Shown here in pieces: positions 18,276-26,134 of a stretch of 64,000 nt of DNA (positions within the stretch are counted from its first letter, which is position 1; every line of letters starts with the position of its first letter). The stretch spans positions 2,728,001 to 2,792,000 of the forward strand of contig NZ_CP079737.1 of the NCBI RefSeq assembly GCF_019916025.1, given 5' to 3'. The stretch is from Paraclostridium bifermentans. Its GTDB lineage: Bacteria; Bacillota; Clostridia; Peptostreptococcales; Peptostreptococcaceae. The notes under the pieces were generated by a model. That model searched no databases. It was not told where the DNA came from and saw only the letters and a program-made list of their open reading frames with translations. The translations under genes were made by a program, and so were the position numbers.

Positions 18276-18749
18276 ATGCTTATTGAAGATTTAGACTTGG
18301 AAACCAGAAGTAAAATATATAGTTTTACTAAAAAAATTTTAAGAAAATATCAAAAAGGTATAACTACAGGAAAATTAACTGCTGCTAAATTTGCTGAAAA
18401 TATACTATCTAACGAAGAAATAACAGATATTATAAATTCTAATTTACTTGATGACGAGGATTTTAAAAATTCCTATACAAGTTATATTCAAACACTTATT
18501 AAGGATCAAAATGAAACTATTAGTAATTCAAAAAAGAAAAAAATTAAAAAAACAGTGTTAAAACCATCAATTACTCAACAACTTCAATTAAAAAAACTTT
18601 TACACGAAACTGGTTTTGAACTTAATATACCTCAACAATATTTAAATGAAAATGACGTTAGTAATATTTCAAAGTACATTTCCACTGGTCAAATAGATTT
18701 AGGTAATGAAAAAATTTATAATTATGTTCATAAAATACAAAAGCACTAA
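18276..18749 (+). CDS. Hypothetical protein, 157 aa
   Basis: I do not recognise this protein. It is hydrophilic, rich in Lys, Asn and Ile, with no signal peptide or membrane segment. Residues 85-95 are strongly basic (NSKKKKIKKTVLK), which could be a linker or a nucleic-acid contact, between an N-terminal helical part and a C-terminal part. The ATG follows AAGGAGTGA at good spacing, and a terminator immediately follows, so it is a genuine single-gene unit. It is divergent from the membrane protein at 17689. Confidence 0.6.
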   Translation: MLIEDLDLETRSKIYSFTKKILRKYQKGITTGKLTAAKFAENILSNEEITDIINSNLLDDEDFKNSYTSYIQTLIKDQNETISNSKKKKIKKTVLKPSITQQLQLKKLLHETGFELNIPQQYLNENDVSNISKYISTGQIDLGNEKIYNYVHKIQKH

Positions 18750-18775
18750 GGTATATAATTTCCTTAGTGCTTTTA
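18739..18775. terminator. Bidirectional terminator after the 157-aa gene
   Basis: AAAAGCACTAAGG (18739-18751) pairs with CCTTAGTGCTTTT (18762-18774), perfect 13-base stem, with a T-tract. It overlaps the end of the plus-strand CDS and lies 4 bases from the convergent small gene. Confidence 0.85.
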
Positions 18776-18778
18776 TAT

Positions 18779-18946
18779 TTATCCTAAAGCTTTTTCTAAC
18801 TTAGAAAGATGTTGAATTGGATAATACTTAAGTAATTCTCTAAATTGTTCAACTGAAAGTCCTTCAGTTGTAGTATATATTCTTATTTTTTCATCTAAAT
18901 CTCCATTTATAAATTTAGTTTTTACTTCTTCAAAGTTTATTGCCAT
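18779..18946 (-). CDS. Small conserved-looking protein, 55 aa, unknown
   Basis: A small acidic/basic helical protein beginning MAINFEEVKTKF with a C-terminal KYYPIQHLSKLEKALG. The ATG at 18944-18946 is preceded by AAAGGAGGAATAG, a strong ribosome site at good distance, which is why I prefer it to the longer in-frame start at 18976. No domain is recognised, and no membrane segment or signal is seen. It shares the convergent terminator at 18739-18775. The neighbouring gene encodes a spore SASP, but nothing shows a common role. Confidence 0.6.
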   Translation of the reverse strand: MAINFEEVKTKFINGDLDEKIRIYTTTEGLSVEQFRELLKYYPIQHLSKLEKALG

Positions 18947-19070
18947 AACAACTATTCCTCCTTTTATGTATTTCATTTATATTTTGTCCATCTCTTCTAT
19001 TTTTACTCTAAAATTAAAACAAATAAATTTAACTTTAATAATTTGTACACATTTTTATTTTTGAATATAA

Positions 19071-19098
19071 AAAAAGGAAGGTTTTACCCTTCCTTTCT
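19071..19098 (-). terminator. Terminator of the SASP gene
   Basis: AAAGGAAGG and CCTTCCTTT form a 9-base perfect stem with a 6-base loop just after the stop; a U-tract follows on the minus strand. Confidence 0.9.
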
Positions 19099-19102
19099 TT
19101 AA

Positions 19103-19318
19103 TTATCTTTGTTGTCCACTTAATTGTTGTTCTGCCATTTCAACTAATTTTTTAGTCATGTATCCACCAACATATCCATTTTGTCTTGCTGTCATATTTC
19201 CTTTGTCAGCAGTGTCATAATTAGATATACCTAATTCATTTGCTATTTCTAATTTCATTTGTTTTAAAGCTGCTTTAGCTTCTGGTACTGCTTTAGTGTT
19301 ATTATTGTTTGTTGTCAT
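19103..19318 (-). CDS. Alpha/beta-type small acid-soluble spore protein (SASP)
   Basis: The 71-residue protein has the hallmark SASP blocks: KLEIANELGI, where the germination protease GPR cleaves between Glu and Ile, and GNMTARQNGYVGGYMTKKLVEMAEQQL, the DNA-binding region. These proteins coat forespore DNA, shift it to an A-like form and protect it from UV, then serve as an amino-acid store. The AGAGAGG ribosome site precedes the ATG. Expression should need sigma-G in the forespore; I could not find a clean sigma-G promoter, though CATGGTA lies upstream on the minus strand (near 19388-19394) within an inverted repeat. It shows that the organism forms endospores. Confidence 0.97.
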   Translation of the reverse strand: MTTNNNNTKAVPEAKAALKQMKLEIANELGISNYDTADKGNMTARQNGYVGGYMTKKLVEMAEQQLSGQQR

Positions 19319-19390
19319 GTTGATTACCTCTCTTTATATTAGTTTATTTGTAGTATTTATGGAGTTTTATTTATAAGTGGCAAATTTACC

Positions 19391-19430
19391 ATGAACAACT
19401 TTTACTCCATTTACTTTGTTCGTTGTTCAT
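19391..19430. promoter_or_regulatory. Inverted repeat upstream of the SASP gene
   Basis: ATGAACAAC (19391-19399) and GTTGTTCAT (19422-19430) are perfect 9-base reverse complements, 22 bases apart, about 75-110 bases before the SASP start, in the region expected to hold the promoter. Confidence 0.4.
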
Positions 19431-19516
19431 GTTCTTATTATGCCAATCTTAGTTTTTTATATACTAAATTTTATAAATTTTTTATTTTTTTTTAACTACA
19501 ACTGTTAAAAGAGAAT

Positions 19517-20749
19517 TTAACAACTTATTCCCGCTAAATATCCTGTTGAAAATGCAATTTGTAAATTGAACCCACCTGTATATCCATCTACATCTATTAC
19601 TTCTCCTGCAAAAAATAGACCACTAACGATCTTTGATTCCATCGTTGATGAATTTATTTCATTTGTCTTAACGCCTCCAGATGTTACTATAGCTTCATCT
19701 ATAGGTCTATATCTTTTTATAGTGAATTCCATATTTTTTAATAAATTAACTAAATGTTTTCTTTGTTCTTTTGAAATCTGATGAACTGCTAAATCTTTAT
19801 CTATACCACTTTGTTTAATAACATAAGGTATTAGTTTTTTAGGTAGTAAATCATCTAAACTATTTTCAAATTTTTTATTAGTATATTTTTTAAAGTCCTT
19901 TTGAATTCTCTTATCTAAAGTTTCTTCACTTAAAGCTGGCTTTAAATCTAAATAAATCTTATATGTTTCATTTTCAAAAGATTTCATTCTGCAACTTGCT
20001 GATTTTATTATAGGCCCATCTATTCCAAATTCATTAAATTCCATTTCTCCAAAATCTTCAAAGATACTTTTCCCTCTCTTATCCATTACTTTTATAGCAA
20101 CATTTCTAAGAGATAGCTTATTTAACTCATAAACATCTTCCATAGTTTCAAGTCCAATTAAAGATGGTATAGGTTTCACGATAGTATGTCCTAAATTTTT
20201 AGCAAATTTATATCCATCACCTGTTGAACCTGTTCTTGGGTAACTCATTCCTCCAGTTGAAACTATTACACAATCACAGTTTATAATCTTTTTATCTTTT
20301 AAAACAACACCTTTGACGTTTCCATCTTTTACTTCTATCTTATCAACCGATGCATTCATAACAATTTTCACATTATTTTGCTTTAATTGTTTTTCTAGTG
20401 CAACAACAACATCCTTAGCTTTATCACTCTCTGGAAAAACTCTTTTTCCTCTTTCAGTCTTAGTTTTTACTCCAAGAGAATTAAACATATCTATAACTTG
20501 ATCATTTGTAAATGTATAAAATGAACTATATAAAAATTTTCCATTAGTAGGGATATTTTCAATAAGCTCTTCAATATCACAATCATTAGTTATATTGCAT
20601 CTTCCTTTTCCTGTTATAAGCAATTTTTTGCCTAATCTATCATTTTTCTCTAGTAAAGTAACATCGTGCCCCATACTAGACGCAGTTGATGCTGCTATCA
20701 TCCCTGCTGCTCCTCCACCTATTACAACTACTTTTTTCAAATTTATCAT
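19517..20749 (-). CDS. BaiN/HI0933-family FAD-dependent oxidoreductase
   Basis: About 410 residues with an N-terminal Rossmann FAD motif (VVVIGGGAAGMIAA), LLITGKGRCNITNDC, the mid-domain STGGMSYPRTGSTGDGY, and a C-terminal FAD contact GGVKTNEIN...GLFFAGEVIDVDGYTGGFNLQIAFSTG region. This is the HI0933/YhiN family; a clostridial member (BaiN) was proposed to act on bile acids, but the natural substrate of most members is unknown. The start is uncertain: the ATG at 20747-20749 overlaps the preceding stop in an ATGA arrangement, while a TTG at 20738-20740 has better spacing from GGAAGGA. It is translationally coupled to the PAP2 gene. Confidence 0.88.
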   Translation of the reverse strand: MINLKKVVVIGGGAAGMIAASTASSMGHDVTLLEKNDRLGKKLLITGKGRCNITNDCDIEELIENIPTNGKFLYSSFYTFTNDQVIDMFNSLGVKTKTERGKRVFPESDKAKDVVVALEKQLKQNNVKIVMNASVDKIEVKDGNVKGVVLKDKKIINCDCVIVSTGGMSYPRTGSTGDGYKFAKNLGHTIVKPIPSLIGLETMEDVYELNKLSLRNVAIKVMDKRGKSIFEDFGEMEFNEFGIDGPIIKSASCRMKSFENETYKIYLDLKPALSEETLDKRIQKDFKKYTNKKFENSLDDLLPKKLIPYVIKQSGIDKDLAVHQISKEQRKHLVNLLKNMEFTIKRYRPIDEAIVTSGGVKTNEINSSTMESKIVSGLFFAGEVIDVDGYTGGFNLQIAFSTGYLAGISC

Positions 20750-21591
20750 TCCTTCCAAATTTTATCGAATAAATATGGCGCTCCTGCCATTGCATATACC
20801 ATCAATATAAAATATCTTAAATAACTACCTACATAGTTTTGAGGCATAATTAATTTTAAAATAGCATATACAGCTCCTAAACTTAATAATCCAAATATAT
20901 ACCTAAATATTTTGGATTTTAAACTAACATCTACTTTAAAATTTATACATTGTCTTTCTATTATATAACCAACAATAAATCCACTTAATAGTCCTGCCAT
21001 CTTTATGTACTCTATGCTATTTACAATAAATAGACCTAATATCATAGGAATTACTATTATCATAAAATAACTATACTTTTGACTTTCTTCAATTTTCATT
21101 ATTATACAATTGCATATAATAGTGAAAAATATTCCGAAAAACCATCCAAATAATACGTCAACAGGCCAATGGACACCTAAATATAATCTTGATAATCCTA
21201 TTAATATAAATATTATTGTTCCAAATAAATACATATATTTATTTTTTAATATATTCATTATACTAACCCAAAAAGTAGTTCCTATTTGAGTATGTCCACT
21301 TGGAAATGAATATCCTGTTGCAGTTGATGTTCTCATAGATTTAATTCCTTCAACACCTATTGGTCTTGGAGATTTAAAATACTCTTTTACTCCAGTGTTT
21401 AATGCTATATTTCCTGTTAATGCAAAAAGTAATCTTGCTCCATACTTTTTATTTATACACCAGTATAAAATTGAAGCTAATACTAAAATAACAGGTACCT
21501 CTGTACTCATAGTTATTATTAAAAATATCGTATCTAATATTGGATTATTAAAAGATTGTACATATTTTAATATTTCAACTTCCATATTCAT
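20746..21591 (-). CDS. PAP2-family membrane phosphatase
   Basis: A polytopic membrane protein of about 281 residues with all three PAP2 phosphatase motifs: KEYFKSPRP near residue 70, YSFPSGHTQ near 95-103 and SRLYLGVHWPVDV near 140-152. Such enzymes dephosphorylate lipid phosphates or undecaprenyl pyrophosphate on the outer face of the membrane. The C-terminal third holds extra hydrophobic segments beyond the core domain. I prefer the ATG at 21591, about 11 bases after GGAGGG, over the GTG at 21603 that overlaps the ribosome site. The stop overlaps the start of the flavoprotein gene. A terminator separates it from the PTS operon upstream. Confidence 0.88.
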   Translation of the reverse strand: MNMEVEILKYVQSFNNPILDTIFLIITMSTEVPVILVLASILYWCINKKYGARLLFALTGNIALNTGVKEYFKSPRPIGVEGIKSMRTSTATGYSFPSGHTQIGTTFWVSIMNILKNKYMYLFGTIIFILIGLSRLYLGVHWPVDVLFGWFFGIFFTIICNCIIMKIEESQKYSYFMIIVIPMILGLFIVNSIEYIKMAGLLSGFIVGYIIERQCINFKVDVSLKSKIFRYIFGLLSLGAVYAILKLIMPQNYVGSYLRYFILMVYAMAGAPYLFDKIWKE

Positions 21592-21642
21592 TTTTAATAT
21601 CACCCTCCTTTTAAAAATAAATATAATTATTATTATATAGAA

Positions 21643-21666
21643 AAAGAGTAGCCTAAGCTACTCTTT
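21643..21666 (-). terminator. Terminator of the PTS operon
   Basis: AAAGAGTAGC (21643-21652) and GCTACTCTTT (21657-21666) form a perfect 10-base stem, 4-base loop, with U-rich sequence after it on the minus strand. Confidence 0.9.
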
Positions 21667-21667
21667 A

Positions 21668-22072
21668 TTATATCCCGTCTTCGCAAAACTCAATTATTTT
21701 CTTTTTTGGTTTTATGCTATTTATTCCTGTTTCTTTTATTAAATCAATGTCTATTTCGCAACCTAACGACTCCATCATAGTAGATTCAACTACCATAGGC
21801 AAATTAGTTCCGCAAAACACTTCTATATTTTTATTTTCTAATTTTAACTCACTACTAACCTTAAATGGCGTCCCCCCTGCTAAATCTGTAAATATATATG
21901 TTTTTGCTTCAGTATTTTCATTAACTAAACACTGTATTTCTTGTTTTAAATCTCTTGGAGTCTTTTCCTCAGTAAAATCAACTATTTTTAAAAAATTATA
22001 ATCCCCTAATATTAAATCCAAACTACTTTTTATTCCAGATGCAAACTTTCCATGCCCTGTTATTATAATCAA
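21668..22072 (-). CDS. PTS mannose/fructose/sorbose-family EIIA
   Basis: A 134-residue EIIA of the mannose (4.A.6) class. The N-terminal beta strand ends in GHGKFASG, whose His (residue 7) is the phosphorylation site; TDLAGGTPFKVSSEL near residue 70 is the second family signature. It takes phosphate from HPr (encoded here at 36463) and passes it to EIIB. It is the last gene of the EIIB-EIIC-EIID-EIIA operon, 12 bases after EIID, and is followed by a terminator. Confidence 0.94.
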   Translation of the reverse strand: MIIITGHGKFASGIKSSLDLILGDYNFLKIVDFTEEKTPRDLKQEIQCLVNENTEAKTYIFTDLAGGTPFKVSSELKLENKNIEVFCGTNLPMVVESTMMESLGCEIDIDLIKETGINSIKPKKKIIEFCEDGI

Positions 22073-22084
22073 TTCAACTTCCCC

Positions 22085-22924
22085 CTAAAATAATCCTATA
22101 TACGCTCCTAATATACCTATAGCTACCATTATTAATATATTTACAAGTGGGCTTACATTTTTCTTAACCAATCCGTACATTCCAAAAGTCAATCCAAGAG
22201 GTAATATTTTAGGCATTATTCCATCTAGTATTTCTTGTACTTTTAAAGTAGTTTCTCCTATTGGAATCTCAGTTACTATATTTATATTTACATAAGAAGC
22301 TATAAGTGCACCTACAACAATCATACCTAATATTGTTGCAGCTCTTGTAAATTCTTTTGCATTTTTCGTTAACCTTGTAATACCATCAACACCAGCTTTA
22401 TACGACCAATGCATTAGCCAAAATCTTAATCCTAAATGCACGACATTAAACATTAATAAGAAAACTATAGGACCTGCTATACTTCCTTGAAGTGCTAAGT
22501 TTGCTCCAACTCCTGCCGCAATTGGGAGTAATGTAAACCAGAATATCGCATCTCCTATTCCACCTAAAGGTCCCATTGCCGCAACTCTTAAGGATCTTAT
22601 AGTTTGAACATCTGATTTTTTTTGCTCTAAAGATAATATAATTCCCATAACAAAAGTTATTAAAAATGGATGACAATTAAAAAACTCTAAATTATGTTTC
22701 ATAGAAGTTGCTAAGTCGTCTTTATTTTTGTGTATCTTTTTAAGCCCTGGTAATATAGAGTATAACCATCCTCCAGCTTGCATTCTTTCATAGTTAAATG
22801 ATGCCTGTAAAAACATAGATCTAAAAGCCATTTTATTTAAAGTCTTCTTATCTAATGTTTCTCCTTCGCTTCTGTCTATATACTCAGTATGAATTATTGA
22901 TTTTTGTTCTATATTAGATGCCAT
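22085..22924 (-). CDS. PTS mannose-family EIID
   Basis: The 279-residue membrane subunit EIID forms the transport channel with EIIC. It carries the family motifs FRSMFLQASFNYERMQAGGW near the N-terminus and AAMGPLGGIGDAIFWFTLLPIAAGVGANLA near 120-150, with hydrophobic C-terminal segments. I take the ATG at 22922-22924, 8 bases from GGAGGAGG; it overlaps the EIIC stop by 11 bases, so translation is coupled. The sugar is not shown by the sequence: the class handles mannose, fructose, sorbose, glucosamine and N-acetylgalactosamine. Confidence 0.94.
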   Translation of the reverse strand: MASNIEQKSIIHTEYIDRSEGETLDKKTLNKMAFRSMFLQASFNYERMQAGGWLYSILPGLKKIHKNKDDLATSMKHNLEFFNCHPFLITFVMGIILSLEQKKSDVQTIRSLRVAAMGPLGGIGDAIFWFTLLPIAAGVGANLALQGSIAGPIVFLLMFNVVHLGLRFWLMHWSYKAGVDGITRLTKNAKEFTRAATILGMIVVGALIASYVNINIVTEIPIGETTLKVQEILDGIMPKILPLGLTFGMYGLVKKNVSPLVNILIMVAIGILGAYIGLF

Positions 22925-23681
22925 CACTCATACCTCCTCCGACATTTTTAGTTTTTACACTAATATTAAAGTCGTATATAGCAACTACTAACCCTACTAT
23001 AGCTAATGCTAAAAGTGGTAAGTTTAAATATGCAACTAATACAAACCCTAACATCATAAATATAGCATAATCTTTACTTAACATAACTTTAAGTAGCATT
23101 GCAAATCCTAGTGCAGGCATCATTTTTCCTGCTGCAGTTAATCCAGTCCAAACTTGTTCTGGTAAAACTCTTGTCAATGTGTCTCCTATCGCTTGCCCTG
23201 CTAATAATCCAGCTAAAACAATTAATGCAAATGATATTCCTAATATTGCCATAGCCATATAGTTTACTTTATCTATTCCCTTTGGATTAGCTTCATTAGC
23301 TGCCTTATCGCATAATCCCATTAACGGAGACATAACTGTAAATAGTGCTGTTACTGCATATTGACCTAATAATGCAAATGGTATTGCAAGTGGTAATGCT
23401 GCACTAGTGTCTAGTCCTGATGTAATTGCAAATACAGTAGCCATAATTCCGCCTATAACCGCATTTGGAGGTTGAGCTCCTCCAACTGGCATAGCCCCTA
23501 TCATCATAAGTTCATATGATCCACCAACTATAAGTCCTGTGTTTAAATCTCCCATTATAGCTCCAACTATCGGTCCCATAACTATAGGTCTATATAAAGA
23601 CTCTAAAAAGTTAAATTGGTCAATAGCAGCTATAAAGGTTACAATTAGTATTAAGACAATCTGCATAAAACCTAATTCCAT
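22914..23681 (-). CDS. PTS mannose-family EIIC
   Basis: A 255-residue integral membrane subunit with the EIIC-sorbose signature: DQFNFLESLYRPIVMGPIVGAIMGDLNTGLIVGG spans residues about 21-54, followed by IGAMPVGGAQPPNAVIGGIMATVFA. It selects and carries the sugar with EIID. The gene sits between EIIB (15-base gap) and EIID (overlap), in the usual order of this class. Confidence 0.94.
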   Translation of the reverse strand: MELGFMQIVLILIVTFIAAIDQFNFLESLYRPIVMGPIVGAIMGDLNTGLIVGGSYELMMIGAMPVGGAQPPNAVIGGIMATVFAITSGLDTSAALPLAIPFALLGQYAVTALFTVMSPLMGLCDKAANEANPKGIDKVNYMAMAILGISFALIVLAGLLAGQAIGDTLTRVLPEQVWTGLTAAGKMMPALGFAMLLKVMLSKDYAIFMMLGFVLVAYLNLPLLALAIVGLVVAIYDFNISVKTKNVGGGMSDGI

Positions 23682-23696
23682 AATTCTACCCCTTTC

Positions 23697-24173
23697 TTAT
23701 TTAAATAATTCATCTATACTTTCAGCAGATTCACTAGGAACTCTCCTGATTTCTAGCTCTACACCTAATGCTTTAAGTTTTTTAAATGCATCTACATCAC
23801 TATCATCCACACAAACAGCTTTAGAAACTTGTCTTTTACCTTGAGCCATATGCATATTTCCTATATTTACTTTTTTTATAGGAACTCCACCTTCAACAAG
23901 TTTTAAAACATCTTGTGGAGTTTCACAAATTATAGCAATATGTTGCGATTCACTAGCTCTATTTATTATATTTATTGTTTTTTCTATAGAAAAATATCTT
24001 GTTTGGGCAAAACTTGGAGCTGCCATATCCATTAATCCCTGTCTAAATTCATTTTTTGATACTTCATCATTTGCTACTAATAATAAATTAGCCCCCACAC
24101 TAGAAGACCACATAGTAGCTACTTGACCGTGAATAAGTCTATTATCAATTCTCGTTAAAACTATATTTGGCAT
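23697..24173 (-). CDS. PTS mannose-family EIIB
   Basis: A 158-residue cytoplasmic EIIB; RIDNRLIHGQV places the phosphorylated His at residue 15, as in the family. It passes phosphate from EIIA to the incoming sugar. First gene of the operon, with GGGGGAT before the ATG. The upstream spacer has no clear sigma-54 (-24/-12) element and no LevR-type activator or sugar-specific catabolic gene is nearby, so the substrate cannot be told from context. Confidence 0.94.
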   Translation of the reverse strand: MPNIVLTRIDNRLIHGQVATMWSSSVGANLLLVANDEVSKNEFRQGLMDMAAPSFAQTRYFSIEKTINIINRASESQHIAIICETPQDVLKLVEGGVPIKKVNIGNMHMAQGKRQVSKAVCVDDSDVDAFKKLKALGVELEIRRVPSESAESIDELFK

Positions 24174-24289
24174 AATATCATCCCCCTTAGATTTTTTATG
24201 TAATTGTTTAAATACTTGTGTTTATACTTAATTTTACGTAGGTAACTTGTCCTTTATTATATTTTTTTGTGTAATTTAAATATATTTGA

Positions 24290-24320
24290 GCAAAAAAAAA
24301 AGAGAAGTACTAAACTTCTC
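24290..24320 (-). terminator. Terminator of the ROK kinase gene
   Basis: GAGAAGT (24302-24308) and ACTTCTC (24314-24320) form a 7-base stem with a 5-base loop; ten U residues follow on the minus strand. Confidence 0.85.
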
Positions 24321-24349
24321 AAAATCATTAATATATTTATTATAAAATT

Positions 24350-25288
24350 TTAGCTTAAAAATGCTGCTCCAACTATCCCTGCATCTGCACCTAACGTTGC
24401 TATTACAATATCTGCGAAGTCTTCATTTTTATAAATTATATACTTTCTAACTAATTCATCTAATCCATCTAATATTATATCCCCAGCTCTTGATACTCCT
24501 CCACCTAAAGATATAACTTCTGGATCTAATGTATTTATCATACCTGCAATAGCTTTCGCTAAATACTCTTTGAATCTGTTTATAGTTTCAATAGCAACTT
24601 TATCATTTAATCTATATGCATCAAATACATTTTTAGCATTTATGTTCTCTATATTATTATTAGCTAATTCTAGTATTTTACTATCATTGCCTTCTTCTAT
24701 TAATTTTTTAGCATATTTTATAATAGCTGTCGCTGAACAAAAAGTTTCTAAGCATCCATTGTTCCCACAGTTACAATCAAAATAATTAGTGTCTACTATA
24801 ACATGACCAATTTCAGACCCCATATTATGTGCTCCATTGAAAACTTTCCCATTTATTATTATTCCTCCACCTACTCCAGTTCCTAAAGTATACATAACAC
24901 CTACATCGCAACCTTTCATACTTCCCGCTTTAGCTTCTGCCAAAGCTGCAACTGTAGCATCATTTTCAGCGTATACATTTGTTTCTGGAAACTTAGACTT
25001 TAAAGTATTTATAAAATCTTCTTCCTTCCAACCTAAGTTAACACATGTGACTTGCCCCTTTTTATTTATAAAACTAGGAACTCCAAATCCAATTGACTTA
25101 ATCTCCGAAATTCGAACACCGTTTTCCTCTAACATGGTTCTTACAAGTTGATTAATATCTTCCATTATTTTTTCAAATCCACTCAAAACATCCGTTGGAC
25201 ATTCTTTTCTAAAAAGAATTTGCCCATTTTCATCTACTACACCAGCTTGTACTCCTGTACCACCTATGTCTACACCTATATAGTACAT
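24350..25288 (-). CDS. ROK-family sugar kinase (glucokinase-like)
   Basis: About 312 residues with the ROK layout: N-terminal phosphate loop GVDIGGTGVQAG, AENDATVAALAEA with the catalytic Asp, LGTGVGGGIIINGKV, the zinc-binding CNCGNNGCLET cysteine cluster near 175-185, and a C-terminal GADAGIVGAAFL. It probably phosphorylates glucose or a related hexose using ATP. I choose the ATG at 25286-25288, 8 bases after AAGGGGG, rather than the ATG two codons upstream. It lies just upstream of the PTS operon on the same strand order but has its own terminator. Confidence 0.9.
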   Translation of the reverse strand: MYYIGVDIGGTGVQAGVVDENGQILFRKECPTDVLSGFEKIMEDINQLVRTMLEENGVRISEIKSIGFGVPSFINKKGQVTCVNLGWKEEDFINTLKSKFPETNVYAENDATVAALAEAKAGSMKGCDVGVMYTLGTGVGGGIIINGKVFNGAHNMGSEIGHVIVDTNYFDCNCGNNGCLETFCSATAIIKYAKKLIEEGNDSKILELANNNIENINAKNVFDAYRLNDKVAIETINRFKEYLAKAIAGMINTLDPEVISLGGGVSRAGDIILDGLDELVRKYIIYKNEDFADIVIATLGADAGIVGAAFLS

Positions 25289-25378
25289 ATTCATATCCCC
25301 CTTATTCTATAATTAAGTTCTATTTATAATTTTATTATACAATCAATCTTAATTATTTAAAATATGTTTTAAAAAAAT

Positions 25379-25407
25379 AATAGTAGAAGATTACTCTCCT
25401 ACTATTC
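25379..25407 (-). terminator. Terminator overlapping the end of hpt
   Basis: AATAGTAG (25379-25386) pairs with CTACTATT (25400-25407); the right arm is part of the last hpt codons and a U-tract follows on the minus strand. Confidence 0.7.
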
Positions 25408-25912
25408 CTATATATGGTAAGTTTCTATATTTTTCTGCATAGTCAATTCCATATCCAACTATGAACTTGTCTTCTATAACAAATCCCACATAGTCAACAT
25501 GCATATCAACTTTTCTTCTTTGTGGCTTGTCTAATAACGTACATAATTTTAAAGATTTTGGATTTCTAGTTTTTAATGCTGCTACTAAATTGCTTAATGT
25601 TAATCCGCTATCTATTATATCTTCAACTATTAAAACATTTTTACCCTCTATATCTACATCTAAGTCTTTTAATATTTTAACTGTTCCTGAAGATTCTGTT
25701 GAGCTTCCATAGCTTGATACACTCATAAAATCTATGTTAACATCTAAGTTTATATTTCTTATTAAATCAGCAACAAATACACTCGCACCTTTAAGTATAC
25801 CTACTACTAATAATTCTTGTCCTCTAAAGTCTTCCTCTATTCTTTTTCCTAGTTCTTTAACTTTTGTTAATATCTCTTCTTCACTTATCATTACACCTGT
25901 AACCTTGTACAT
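25391..25912 (-). CDS. hpt: Hypoxanthine phosphoribosyltransferase
   Basis: The 173-residue purine salvage enzyme joins hypoxanthine or guanine to PRPP. The PRPP-binding motif [17 protein letters not shown] (about residues 92-108) is intact, as are [15 protein letters not shown] (the first loop) and the C-terminal [18 protein letters not shown]. The ATG lies behind GGAGG. Monocistronic; the terminator overlaps the 3' end of the gene. Not next to tilS or ftsH, unlike in many Firmicutes. Confidence 0.95.
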   Translation of the reverse strand: MYKVTGVMISEEEILTKVKELGKRIEEDFRGQELLVVGILKGASVFVADLIRNINLDVNIDFMSVSSYGSSTESSGTVKILKDLDVDIEGKNVLIVEDIIDSGLTLSNLVAALKTRNPKSLKLCTLLDKPQRRKVDMHVDYVGFVIEDKFIVGYGIDYAEKYRNLPYIGIVGE

Positions 25913-26134
25913 AATTGTACCTCCAATTTACCGTATATTAATATATATCATTATAACATATACTTTAAATAATTTGTGAATATTTTTTTATTTTATTTAA
26001 TAATAATTCGTGTTTATTTCTTATCCTTCTTATTCCCTTCATATATTTTTATTTTTTACGTATTAGTTATATATTATATGCAAATTATTATATATAATTA
26101 TTATTGTAATCAATATTTTAGGAGGACTATTAAA

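Noticed and set aside
24174-24300. Sigma-54 promoter for the mannose-family PTS
   Set aside because: No GG-N10-GC -24/-12 pattern on the minus strand.
25976-26134. N-terminal extension of the CobD/HisC-like protein
   Set aside because: Hydrophobic AT-rich leader with no ribosome site; the ATG at 26135 follows AGGAGGA and begins the family homology.
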